Shown piece by piece: positions 27,930-35,777 of a DNA stretch of 64,000 nt (positions within the stretch are counted from its first letter, which is position 1; the number at the start of each line of letters is the position of its first letter). The stretch is taken from contig NZ_CP064032.1 in NCBI RefSeq assembly GCF_049532905.1, forward strand, positions 1,984,001-2,048,000. Reading direction: 5' to 3'. Under the pieces are notes generated by a model. It worked only from the letters and a program-made list of their open reading frames with translations, did no database searches and had not been told where the DNA came from. This DNA is from Dyella_B nitratireducens. GTDB taxonomy: Bacteria; Pseudomonadota; Gammaproteobacteria; Xanthomonadales; Rhodanobacteraceae. A program made the translations under genes and the position numbers.

Positions 27930-27945
27930 TACACTGACCAGTTTA
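27930..27945. promoter_or_regulatory. TetR operator 1
   Basis: TACACTG-AC-CAGTTTA is an inverted repeat with one mismatch, 11 bp from the tetR start codon. It matches operator 2 at 27965 in half-site sequence and spacing. Confidence 0.7.
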
Positions 27946-27964
27946 CTTTTCCTAGAATGTAAAC

Positions 27965-27980
27965 TACACTGTGCAGTGTA
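27965..27980. promoter_or_regulatory. TetR operator 2
   Basis: TACACTG-TG-CAGTGTA is a perfect inverted repeat, centred 35 bp from operator 1 and 36 bp before the start of the divergent hydrolase. The pair is typical of TetR autoregulation. Confidence 0.78.
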
Positions 27981-28015
27981 ATCACTCTCCAGCTACCCAT
28001 CCCGAGGATTTCGCC

Positions 28016-29092
28016 ATGTCTTCGCGCCTCACCGCACTGTTTCGCCCCAAGACGGACAGGTATCAATCCTCACCCCAGCGTCAGGCGCAGCGCTTCCGCA
28101 ATCCGGTGCCGCAGCCATCTGAAGGGCTCGGCAAAATGCTGCGTATTACCTGGAACGTGCTTTTCAAGAAACCGGCCGGCACGTCTCCGCGCGGTTCGAT
28201 TCCGGTGCGCCCCGTTACACGCGCGCAGCTTGAGGCGGCTCCTGATCGCAGTCTCTACCGGCTCGGCCACTCCACCATGCTGATCAAACTGCGCGGTGCT
28301 TTTTGGTTGACCGATCCGGTTTTTTCCGAGCGCGCTTCACCCTTCACATGGATGGGTCCCAAGCGCTTTCATCAGCCACCAATCGCCTTGAAGGACTTGC
28401 CGCCGCTTCGTGGCGTCATCCTGTCGCATGATCACTACGACCATCTGGACCGCCAGACCATCGAACAGCTGGCTGCCACCACCGATGTCTTTCTAACGCC
28501 GCTTGGCGTCGGCGACCGGCTGATCGAATGGGGCGTCGATGCAGCCAAAGTGCATCAGCTCGACTGGTGGGAAAGCATCGAGATCGATGGCCTGCAGATG
28601 ACCGCCACACCGGCGCAGCATTTCTCAGGTCGCACGCCCTTCGACGGCAACAGCACGCTGTGTGCATCGTGGGCGATCTTTGACGACGACTTGCGCGTGT
28701 TCTTCAGCGGAGACACCGGCTACTTCGACGGCTTCAAAGCCATTGGCGAGCGGCTTGGCCCCTTCGACGTCACGATGGTCGAAACCGGTGCCTACGACGC
28801 GCAATGGCCGTATGTGCATATGCAGCCGGAAGAGACCCTGCAGGCGCACCAGGATCTACGCGGCCGCTGGCTCATGCCGGTGCACAACGGCACTTTTGAT
28901 CTGGCGATGCATCGTTGGGAGGAACCCTTCGAACGCATTGTCACGCTGGCCCTGGAAAACAATATTTCTCTTGCTACACCGCGCATGGGTGAGCGCATGG
29001 ACCTCACGTCACCGCATGTAGGTGAGCGTTGGTGGCGTGAAACCAAAGTCGCTTCAAATCACCGTTGGGAAAGCGCGGTGTCGTTGAAGTAA
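28016..29092 (+). CDS. NAPE-PLD/UlaG-like metallo-beta-lactamase-fold hydrolase
   Basis: A 358-residue protein with the two-zinc motif LSHDHYDHLD (about residue 137) and later metal ligands in ATPAQHFSGRTPFDGN, FFSGDTGYFDG and LMPVHNGTFDL. The order and the N-terminal PDRSLYRLGHSTMLIKLRG place it in the group that includes N-acyl-phosphatidylethanolamine phospholipase D, which releases phosphatidate from the lipid headgroup. Many bacterial members act on unknown phosphodiesters. The ATG at 28016 follows CCGAGGATTTC. It has no signal peptide; residues 1-30 are basic. Under the divergent TetR repressor. Confidence 0.85.
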   Translation: MSSRLTALFRPKTDRYQSSPQRQAQRFRNPVPQPSEGLGKMLRITWNVLFKKPAGTSPRGSIPVRPVTRAQLEAAPDRSLYRLGHSTMLIKLRGAFWLTDPVFSERASPFTWMGPKRFHQPPIALKDLPPLRGVILSHDHYDHLDRQTIEQLAATTDVFLTPLGVGDRLIEWGVDAAKVHQLDWWESIEIDGLQMTATPAQHFSGRTPFDGNSTLCASWAIFDDDLRVFFSGDTGYFDGFKAIGERLGPFDVTMVETGAYDAQWPYVHMQPEETLQAHQDLRGRWLMPVHNGTFDLAMHRWEEPFERIVTLALENNISLATPRMGERMDLTSPHVGERWWRETKVASNHRWESAVSLK

Positions 29093-29191
29093 ATGCGATG
29101 CGCGATGCGGTGACTGCGATCATTGGCAATAGAAGTGCACACATGCCTTGCGCAATGGAATGCGCACGCCGGGCCAGGTTATCCGCGCACG

Positions 29192-30298
29192 TCAACGCTT
29201 ATCCAGCGCCTCCCGACCGATCGCCGGATCGTCGGTAAAAAAGGCATCGATGCCAGCGTTGAGATAAGCACGAATCTCGGCGATTGAACCGGCCTCGTTG
29301 AAGGTTTTCGGATCACTTCCCTGCCAAAAATTCTTCGCGAGGAACTGATTCTCCGGACGGAACGTGTAGGGGTGCAGTTCCAACCCAACCGCATGCGCAT
29401 CGTGCACGAGTGCCGTAGGCTCTCCCAGCTTTCCGTCGGCGAGTAGCGGAATGATCGAACGCGTCGCCGGGCCGATCGCATCGGCATAACTGGCGATCTC
29501 GTGCAATCCAGCGGGTTTCATCATCTCGCCATAGGTCAGCGTGGCGCCGGAAGCCTCCACGTCATAGGGCTGTTCCCTTGATTCTCCGATCAATTGCAAC
29601 AAGCGAATATTCGGATGCTCGCGACGAGACTGCGCGCCGCCAAGCTTGGCGTGCAAATACTTGAGATTGGCGATCTCGAACGACTGGATCTCGACTGGCG
29701 CGCTGCGCGTGTAGCTATGCGCGGCCAATGTAGCGAGCAGCTTGTCCTCCATCGGCAGGCCGAGCTTCTGGTAGTAGGTGCCGTGCTTGATCTCCGGAAT
29801 GATGCCGATCGGACGGCCGACCACCGCAGATTCGGCAGCGACGAAGTCGATGATTTCGTCCAGCGTGGGGATCTGGAATTCACCGTCGTACTTGGTGCTG
29901 CGTAGCTGCGGCAAGCGTTCGCGTGCACGCAAGGTTTTCAGCTCGGCGAGGGTGAAGTCTTCGGTAAACCAGCCGGTGACGGCTTTGCCGTCGATGGTCT
30001 TGGTTGTTTTTCGATCGGCAAACTCCGGATGGCTGGCCACGTCGGTGGTGCCGCCGATCTCGTTCTCGTGGCGCGCCACCATGACGCCATCCTTGGTCAT
30101 GACCAGGTCCGGTTCAACGTAGTCGGCGCCATCGGCAATCGCCTTGCCGTATGACGCCAAGGTGTGTTCCGGACGCAGCGCGCAGGCACCGCGATGGCCG
30201 ATGACCAGCACCTTGGACGCCAAGGGCTTTTCCGTCGCTTGTGTCGTCATGGTTCCTAGCGCCAACACCACTGCAACCATCAGGGGAACATATCGCAT
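29192..30298 (-). CDS. glpQ: Periplasmic glycerophosphodiester phosphodiesterase
   Basis: A 368-residue exported enzyme that cleaves glycerophosphodiesters (such as glycerophosphocholine) to glycerol-3-phosphate and an alcohol. It has a signal peptide (residues 1-21, VPLMVAVVLALGTMTTQA). The active site is complete: His35-Arg36 in VIGHRGACALRPEHTLASY, Glu62-Pro-Asp64 in YVEPDLVMTKDG and His77 in VARHENEIGGTTDVA, exactly the GlpQ arrangement, with PEIKHGTYY supplying a further calcium-site Glu. The length is normal for GlpQ. The ATG at 30298 is chosen for its signal peptide and the GGAG upstream. It lies 98 bp downstream of a TonB receptor on the same strand, with a hairpin in between. Confidence 0.93.
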   Translation of the reverse strand: MRYVPLMVAVVLALGTMTTQATEKPLASKVLVIGHRGACALRPEHTLASYGKAIADGADYVEPDLVMTKDGVMVARHENEIGGTTDVASHPEFADRKTTKTIDGKAVTGWFTEDFTLAELKTLRARERLPQLRSTKYDGEFQIPTLDEIIDFVAAESAVVGRPIGIIPEIKHGTYYQKLGLPMEDKLLATLAAHSYTRSAPVEIQSFEIANLKYLHAKLGGAQSRREHPNIRLLQLIGESREQPYDVEASGATLTYGEMMKPAGLHEIASYADAIGPATRSIIPLLADGKLGEPTALVHDAHAVGLELHPYTFRPENQFLAKNFWQGSDPKTFNEAGSIAEIRAYLNAGIDAFFTDDPAIGREALDKR

Positions 30299-30335
30299 GT
30301 CATAACTCCATAGCAGAAAGCATAGCGCGGCAACC

Positions 30336-30361
30336 GGTCGCCGGCACTCATGCCGGCGACC
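30336..30361 (-). promoter_or_regulatory. Intercistronic hairpin between TonB receptor and glpQ
   Basis: GGTCGCCGGCA-CTCA-TGCCGGCGACC has a perfect 11-bp stem with a 4-base loop in the 98-bp gap. With no T-run it is more likely an mRNA-stability or partial attenuation element than a full terminator. Confidence 0.55.
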
Positions 30362-30396
30362 CTGCACGCCTTGCCATCGATAGTGCAAAAGCAGCG

Positions 30397-32844
30397 TCAG
30401 AACTTGGTCGAGAACGTGAAGAAGTATTGCCGCGGCGCCATCGGATAAGTGTTGTACGTGCCCGAGGCGGCGCCCACCGATACCTGGTAGTCGCCTTTGC
30501 GATTCGCCAGGTTGGTGACATTCAAGCTCAGCTTGGCGTCGTGGAAAACATCGTCGAGCGGCAACGCATAGCTGAGCTGTCCGCTCATCAGGAAATAGCC
30601 GGGCATCGACAGATCATTGGTATAGGTGGCGTAGACCTTGCCCACCGCATCACCGATCAATTGGCCGCTGAATCGACCATAGCTTGCGCTGATGATGAAT
30701 TTGTCCATCCACTCGGGGCTGCCCGGAACCTTCTTGCCCGCCGTGGGCACCAGCACGGCGCCGCTGAAGTAATTGTCGTTGTATTTCGAGTCGTTGTACG
30801 ACACGGCGTTGTAGATGCTGAAATGCTCGCCCATATGCAGCGTCGCCGCCAAATCGGCGCCGTTGGTGGTGACACTGCCGACGTTCTCGATGATCGAAGC
30901 GCCGCCGACGATCGACGAAATGACCGGCGTCGGGCTGATCTGCAGCAACCGGTTGGAGAAGTTCACGTGGTAGGCGCTGACCTGGCTATCCAGGCCAGTG
31001 AACGGACCTGCATCAAAATCGTGCTGCGAACGAAGGCCCAGCTCGTACACCCAGGCCGTTTCCGGCTTCACCGTCTGCTTGAAGATATCGAACGCCTGCT
31101 GGCTGCCCAAGCTCCACGGCGACAGGTTATTGGCGGTGGCGAACTGGCGCATGTTCTGCTGCGCGTTGAAGAACAATTCGTCGTGCTGCGTGATGTCCCA
31201 CGTCGCACCGAGCTGCGGCAGGAAGTCCTTGTGGCTGTTGATGGTGCCGTCGGGATATTGAACGACGCCCACGGTCGATTTCGGCAAGGGCTGCACCGGA
31301 TACCAGCCGTCCGCATACTGGAAACTGGATTTGAAGCCTGCCTGCAGCGTGATGTTGGGTGTGACGTGCCACAAATCGGAGACGTAAGGCTGGATCACAT
31401 CGCTGCGTGCGTCGTCTTCATACTGGGTGATCAGCGGGTCAGTCGGGCGCGCATACGGCGTCGCGGCGCCGGGATCATTCACATCGAGCGGATACCAACG
31501 GCGATCCTGCGACAGCCGGTTATGCTCCCACCACACGCCCGCGCTCAACTCGTTGGTGTCGGTGTCCCAATTCAATGACGAAAGCCAACCGCGGCGGTTG
31601 ATGTCGTATTCGGTGGTGCGTATCGCATAGCCGGAGCCACCGAACACTTGCTTGAGGTTCTGGTTGGGGAAATACACGGCAAACAAAGCCGGCAGGCCTG
31701 CCACCTGGATCGGTCCGGCCACGACGCCGGCACCCTCGTCGCGGTGGTAATACACCTGGTTGGACCAGGTTATTGAGTCGGTGATGTACCACTCGTACTT
31801 CGCGTAAGTCAGGTAATCGGTGCGCTGCGCGTCGCTGTAGTAGTTGCGGTAGTTATTGCCGTCAGCTGCCGGCGGTGCGCCGTTGGCGCCGAGATAACTC
31901 AAGGCCTGCTGGAAATTGGGATACATGAAGGCGCGCGTGTAAGGCATGCGCCCCTCCCCCGCAGCCGTGCCGTGATAGTTGGCATCTTCATTCGGCTCCG
32001 TCTTGTCCGAATAATCGGCGAAGAACGTGAAGGTGCCATGCTTGTCGTGGTGCACGAATTTGCCGTCAAGCTGGGTGCCACCCTGATGGCCATCGAAATC
32101 CCACGCGCGCTGGTCTTGATGCATGATCGACACGTACGCCGCATTGTCACCGTCGAAATGGCCGGTATCGAAACGCGCATAGGTGCGCGTCGTCGCATAG
32201 CTGCCGACGGTCTGGGCAAAACGGCCACCCATCGTTGCCGCCGGATCGCTCGAAAAAGTAACGATGCTTCCGCCCAGGTTGGACGTGGATGCTGTGGCCA
32301 GATCGCCGGCACCGGAGAACAGCGTGACGTTGCCGACATCCTCGCTGATGATGGCGCGTTGCGGCGTCAGGCCGTTGTAGTTGCCGTACTGCTGGTCACC
32401 CAATGGCACGCCATCCATCGTGTAGCCGAGCTGCTGCCCGTTGAAGCCATGCACGAACAGCGACGTGTTCTGCTCGTTGTTGCCCCAAGGATCAGCCGTG
32501 CGATACAGCACGCCCGGCAAAGTCTGGATCGCTTGCAGCGGGCTGGTGCCTGGGAGAATCTTCTGGATCTCCGAATCACTCAGCGATACCGCCGAGCGCG
32601 CGCTGTTTTTGGCGGAGACGCTCACCACATCCAATTGCTTGGGGTCGTTGTTGGCGGAACCGTCTTGCGTTCCGTTGGCGGCTGCGACCGCAGAACCCGA
32701 TGCAGATGGCACACCATTGGTATCGGCATAAGCCATGGAACTGAGCACGGCCAGCACGCTTGAGGCCAGTATTTTCAGCGCGTAACCATTAGTCGCCCAT
32801 GTAGTTGCCCGTGCCTTTGCCGCACTTCTCGTATCGAAACTCAT
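30397..32844 (-). CDS. TonB-dependent outer membrane receptor upstream of glpQ
   Basis: An 815-residue receptor. The signal peptide spans about residues 1-40 with a long basic n-region (LKILASSVLAVLSSMAYA). The plug domain (about 70-210) contains SPLQAIQTLPGVLYRTADP, LFVHGFNGQQLGYTMDGVPL and NVTLFSGAGDLAT; the barrel ends YFFTFSTKF with the terminal Phe. GGGGAATTTG precedes the ATG at 32844; a longer frame to 32925 is rejected. It probably forms an operon with the following glpQ, which suggests a phosphodiester or its lipid source as ligand (inference from context only). Confidence 0.92.
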   Translation of the reverse strand: MSFDTRSAAKARATTWATNGYALKILASSVLAVLSSMAYADTNGVPSASGSAVAAANGTQDGSANNDPKQLDVVSVSAKNSARSAVSLSDSEIQKILPGTSPLQAIQTLPGVLYRTADPWGNNEQNTSLFVHGFNGQQLGYTMDGVPLGDQQYGNYNGLTPQRAIISEDVGNVTLFSGAGDLATASTSNLGGSIVTFSSDPAATMGGRFAQTVGSYATTRTYARFDTGHFDGDNAAYVSIMHQDQRAWDFDGHQGGTQLDGKFVHHDKHGTFTFFADYSDKTEPNEDANYHGTAAGEGRMPYTRAFMYPNFQQALSYLGANGAPPAADGNNYRNYYSDAQRTDYLTYAKYEWYITDSITWSNQVYYHRDEGAGVVAGPIQVAGLPALFAVYFPNQNLKQVFGGSGYAIRTTEYDINRRGWLSSLNWDTDTNELSAGVWWEHNRLSQDRRWYPLDVNDPGAATPYARPTDPLITQYEDDARSDVIQPYVSDLWHVTPNITLQAGFKSSFQYADGWYPVQPLPKSTVGVVQYPDGTINSHKDFLPQLGATWDITQHDELFFNAQQNMRQFATANNLSPWSLGSQQAFDIFKQTVKPETAWVYELGLRSQHDFDAGPFTGLDSQVSAYHVNFSNRLLQISPTPVISSIVGGASIIENVGSVTTNGADLAATLHMGEHFSIYNAVSYNDSKYNDNYFSGAVLVPTAGKKVPGSPEWMDKFIISASYGRFSGQLIGDAVGKVYATYTNDLSMPGYFLMSGQLSYALPLDDVFHDAKLSLNVTNLANRKGDYQVSVGAASGTYNTYPMAPRQYFFTFSTKF

Positions 32845-33385
32845 CAAATTCCCCAGTGATGTCTCTGCAAATTTTTGTTCGGAGCACGTAGCCGATCGCC
32901 AAAAAAGCGCCGCCACGTTGGCCATGGCGGCGATTCGTTGTGATGACTAGCGTATTGGCCGTCAGATCGTTCGGTCTGAACGAATCGACGCCGTCGTGCA
33001 CGGGCTTTCTAATGGGGATGCGCGTCACAAGCGCGAACATTCACCGCATTAGATCGAGCCAAATCTTCCGGCGGCGCATGATGGGAAACCAACGTGACAG
33101 CTTGGTGAATCGCACAGTGGAAGTACGTGTCAGGAAATAGATACGTATCAGGAGATAGAGATGGTCTATACGACTAGACGTCTTTGCCATCGCACAAGAC
33201 ATAGTGACTTGCTGCATCAGGCTGTCATGAAAGACGCCATGTGTACTTCCTGACAGTAACGCGATCGCGTTGCAGAAGTTTTGATGCGCATAAACGAAAG
33301 CGCCGCATGGATTACCAAGAAGGGTAATCGTTACGCATAGTCACGGCGCCTGATGATGTGAGCGGCTAAAACGATCAACCCACCT
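32845..33385. other. Gene-free stretch with two inverted structures
   Basis: No open frame of note. TGTCAGGAA at 33128-33136 is mirrored by TTCCTGACA at 33247-33255. At 33300-33349 a stem-loop is visible: outer GCGCCG/CGGCGC and inner GATTACC/GGTAATC around AAGAAG. A weak Pho-box-like site on the minus strand (GATTCAC-CAAG-CTGTCAC, 33094-33111) was noted 250 bp upstream of the receptor gene. The stretch probably contains the receptor promoter, but no -35/-10 pair was settled. Confidence 0.45.
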
Positions 33386-33691
33386 TCAATGCCGCGTGCA
33401 GCTGTATTTCGTACATCCGTGAAAAACAAATAGCAGGATGCGCTCGCGCTGATAGGGCTTTTGAATGGCATATACGCCGGTCACAGCAATGACCGACGCA
33501 GCACTTAATCCGAATAGAAACTTGAAGATTCTGCGGTTCATAAACACTCCACCTAGTTCGTAAGATGCTCTTTCTCTTATCGCGAACAGCGTGCACCCAA
33601 GCAGCCAATGCCATGCGGCCCGGCGCGATTTGACATAGGCCATCTCGTTGAGCATGGCCTCCGCCCAATCTTTGCGGTGCGGCGGCATCAT
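33386..33691 (-). pseudogene. Truncated PadR-associated membrane protein
   Basis: The translated stretch MMPPHRKDWAEAMLNEMAYV is typical of the N-terminus of small membrane proteins that are usually encoded directly after PadR regulators. It is followed by one hydrophobic segment (FLFGLSAASVIAVTGVYAIQ) and then ends at about 101 residues. The sequence before it (LARAIRFVTW) is in frame but runs straight into a dispersed repeat at 33726-33880, so the true N-terminus seems lost. Its PadR partner at 34262 now points the other way. It could still be a short expressed protein from the ATG at 33691. Confidence 0.5.
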
Positions 33692-33725
33692 CCAAGTGAC
33701 GAATCGAATCGCCCGGGCCAGGTCG

Positions 33726-33880
33726 CCCCCTCCCCTACGTGTAGTAGGGGAGGGTTGGGGTGGGGTGAAGCAACCTCGCGAGAGATTCCGTTGATGTCTC
33801 ACGCTCATTCCCGCGTAGCGGGAAGCGAGCTTCGCTCGCCTTACCCCACCCCAACCCTCCCCTGCACGCAGGGGAGGGGG
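33726..33880. repeat. Dispersed inverted repeat, family 3
   Basis: CCCCTCCCCTAC...GGGGAGGGTTGGGGTGGGGT is mirrored by ACCCCACCCCAACCCTCCCC...GGGGAGGGGG, around a middle with GGGAAGCGAGCTTCGCTCGCC. The two arms can pair over about 40 bp. It disrupts the 5' end of the membrane-protein fragment. Confidence 0.8.
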
Positions 33881-33993
33881 CCGTTTCCGGTTCACTCGTG
33901 GATATCGCGTTGAGCAAGCTTTTTTTAAGTCGCTTGCAGTGTGAATCATGCAAACGTGTTGTCCCTCAAGTGCTCGTTACTTTTTTCGCAAAA

Positions 33994-34079
33994 TTTCCCC
34001 GGACAGCAGTGCGCGAAAGCGGGAATCCATTTTCAGGATGCATCAGAGCAAGGTGGATTCGCGCTTTCGCGGGAATGAC
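33994..34079. repeat. REP-like palindrome, variant with GGACAGCAG leader
   Basis: TTCCCCGGACAGCAGTGCGC precedes an arm GAAAGCGGGAATCC, with the opposing GGATTCGCGCTTTCGCGGGA and ATGAC. A half-copy with the same leader lies at 34611-34647. The rest of 34080-34261 shows nothing except a candidate PadR site. Confidence 0.65.
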
Positions 34080-34234
34080 GGCTACATGGGAGCGGCTCTC
34101 TCATGGCACCTCATTTCCTGATCAGGGAGGTTCCAGGAGCGATACGTCAAAACATTCAGCTCAGCGAGAAACAGCACATTTGCAAATCACTTTGAACATT
34201 GCGGAAAACAACGGATTCTTTGCCGCTTGCGTCA

Positions 34235-34250
34235 ACATGTCGATATATGT
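34235..34250. promoter_or_regulatory. Candidate PadR operator
   Basis: ACAT-N8-ATGT, a dyad, lies 12 bp before the padR start in a local AT-rich stretch (CGATATATGTAGACTT). PadR repressors bind dyads of ATGT/ACAT half-sites and regulate themselves; the half-site order here is the reverse of the best-known consensus. Confidence 0.3.
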
Positions 34251-34261
34251 AGACTTATTGC

Positions 34262-34570
34262 ATGACGCGATCCAGGGCACCCTCAGCGCAAACCATGCAG
34301 CTCCTTGCTGCATTACTTTCGCAACGCGCTCAATGGCAACACGGATACGACCTGTCCGAGCAAACGGGACTCCCCTCAGGGACTCTCTATCCCATCCTCA
34401 TGCGGTTGAGCGATCGAGGCATGGTCGAATCCAAATGGGAGCCGTCACCGCATCAAGGCCGTCCACCTAGAAAGTTGTATCGCCTCACCGCCAAAGGGGC
34501 GGCCTATGCCACCGAGCATTCGCAGCCAACAGGTGCGAAATGGCGACCGTTGTCGCCGGGACGAGCCTGA
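34262..34570 (+). CDS. PadR-family transcriptional regulator
   Basis: A 102-residue single-domain regulator with the PadR winged helix (residues 10-82): LLAALLSQRAQWQHGYDLSE, TGLPSGTLYPILMRLSDRGM, and the wing PRKLYRLTAKGAAYA. It belongs to the short subfamily 2. Such genes normally sit directly before a membrane-protein gene on the same strand; here the likely partner is a truncated piece on the other strand at 33386-33691, with a repeat in between. So the locus looks rearranged. Confidence 0.85.
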   Translation: MTRSRAPSAQTMQLLAALLSQRAQWQHGYDLSEQTGLPSGTLYPILMRLSDRGMVESKWEPSPHQGRPPRKLYRLTAKGAAYATEHSQPTGAKWRPLSPGRA

Positions 34571-34794
34571 TGACTGACGGCAACATGAAATTCATGGATC
34601 CGGCAAGCTAAAAGTTTCCCGGACAGCAGTGCGCTTTCACGGGAATGAAGGCTACATGGGTAACTTTCATCATGGTGAGAGGCGACGCGCATCAGGTACA
34701 ACCAACCATCACGCCGCCATCCACACCCCAGATTGCGCCAATCACCCAGCTGGCTTTATCTGAAACCACATCCCGCACACAGATTGCCACCCGC
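34571..34794. other. Short intergenic stretch with half repeat
   Basis: Contains the leader half of a REP-like element (TTTCCCGGACAGCAGTGCGC, from 34611) without its opposing arm. No gene was recognised. Confidence 0.4.
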
Positions 34795-35655
34795 TCAATG
34801 AGCACTCTTCCTCGCCCCGGCGACGCAGATCACCGTACCTAGCGTCACCACCAGCATCATCCAACTCACCTTTTCGTGGAGAAGCAGCGCGGCCAGACCA
34901 AGCCCCATGAACGGCTGAAACAACTGGAGCTGCCCCACCGCTGCGATGCCGCCCTGCGCCAAGCCGCGATACCAGAACACGAAGCCGATCAACATGCTGA
35001 AAAGCGAGACATAGGCAAGGCCGATCCATGCCGGCACACCAACATGGTTGAACGAAACCGGCCTGGTCAGCAGCGCTATCGGCAGCATGATGGGTAGCGA
35101 CAGCACCAACGCCCAACTGATCACTTGCCAGCCGCCCAGCTTGCGGGAAAGGCGTGCGCCCTCCGCATACCCCAGGCCGCACACGATGATGGCGACCAAC
35201 ATCAGCAAGTCGCCTTGAGGCGACGCCTCGATGCCACCCAGGGATGCATAGCCGACGACGAAAGCGCTCCCCATGATTGAGAACAGCCAGAACACAGCCC
35301 GCGGACGCTCGCCACCGCGAAGCACTGCAAAGATCGCCGTGCAAAGCGGCAGCAGCCCGACGAACACAATCGAATGCGCGGAAGTCATGTGCTGCAACGC
35401 CAAGGCGGACAGTAGTGGGTAGCCAACGACACAGCCCAGGGCGACGAGTGCAAGCGATGGCACATCGGCGATATTCGGCCGGCGCTGTCGCAACAGCAGC
35501 AGCAGGGCCAAACCCAGCAACGCTGCCATCGTTGCCCGAGCGCAAGTCAGAAATGCGGGGCTGAAATCAGCAACCGCCGCACGTGTTGCAGGCAGCGATC
35601 CCGCAAACATGCATACCCCGATAAAGCCATTGATCCAGCCGCTTGTTTTTTTCAT
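34795..35655 (-). CDS. EamA/DMT-family transporter
   Basis: A 286-residue inner-membrane protein with ten hydrophobic segments in two EamA repeats, from WINGFIGVCMFAGSLPATRA through FVFWYRGLAQGGIAAVGQLQ to the last helix MMLVVTLGTVICVAGA. Members export amino acids, nucleosides or drugs. It is divergent, with 122 bp between starts, from the MocR-type regulator at 35778, which is its likely controller; PLP-binding regulators of this type often control transporters or vitamin B6/amino acid genes. Confidence 0.88.
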   Translation of the reverse strand: MKKTSGWINGFIGVCMFAGSLPATRAAVADFSPAFLTCARATMAALLGLALLLLLRQRRPNIADVPSLALVALGCVVGYPLLSALALQHMTSAHSIVFVGLLPLCTAIFAVLRGGERPRAVFWLFSIMGSAFVVGYASLGGIEASPQGDLLMLVAIIVCGLGYAEGARLSRKLGGWQVISWALVLSLPIMLPIALLTRPVSFNHVGVPAWIGLAYVSLFSMLIGFVFWYRGLAQGGIAAVGQLQLFQPFMGLGLAALLLHEKVSWMMLVVTLGTVICVAGARKSAH

Positions 35656-35777
35656 CGTGCCCCCGTGGGTCGTCGGCCTTCAGTGGAGCATCGACGCGGC
35701 GAGTCGAGCCAGGCACAATCCAATACAATTAATAAGAACTGTTATGGACATAAATCCACTACGGTTGAAGGAAGAAC

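Noticed and set aside
33094..33111. Pho box upstream of the TonB receptor-glpQ operon
   Set aside because: The second half CTGTCAC is good but the first half GATTCAC matches at only four of seven positions and it lies 250 bp upstream; kept only as a note.
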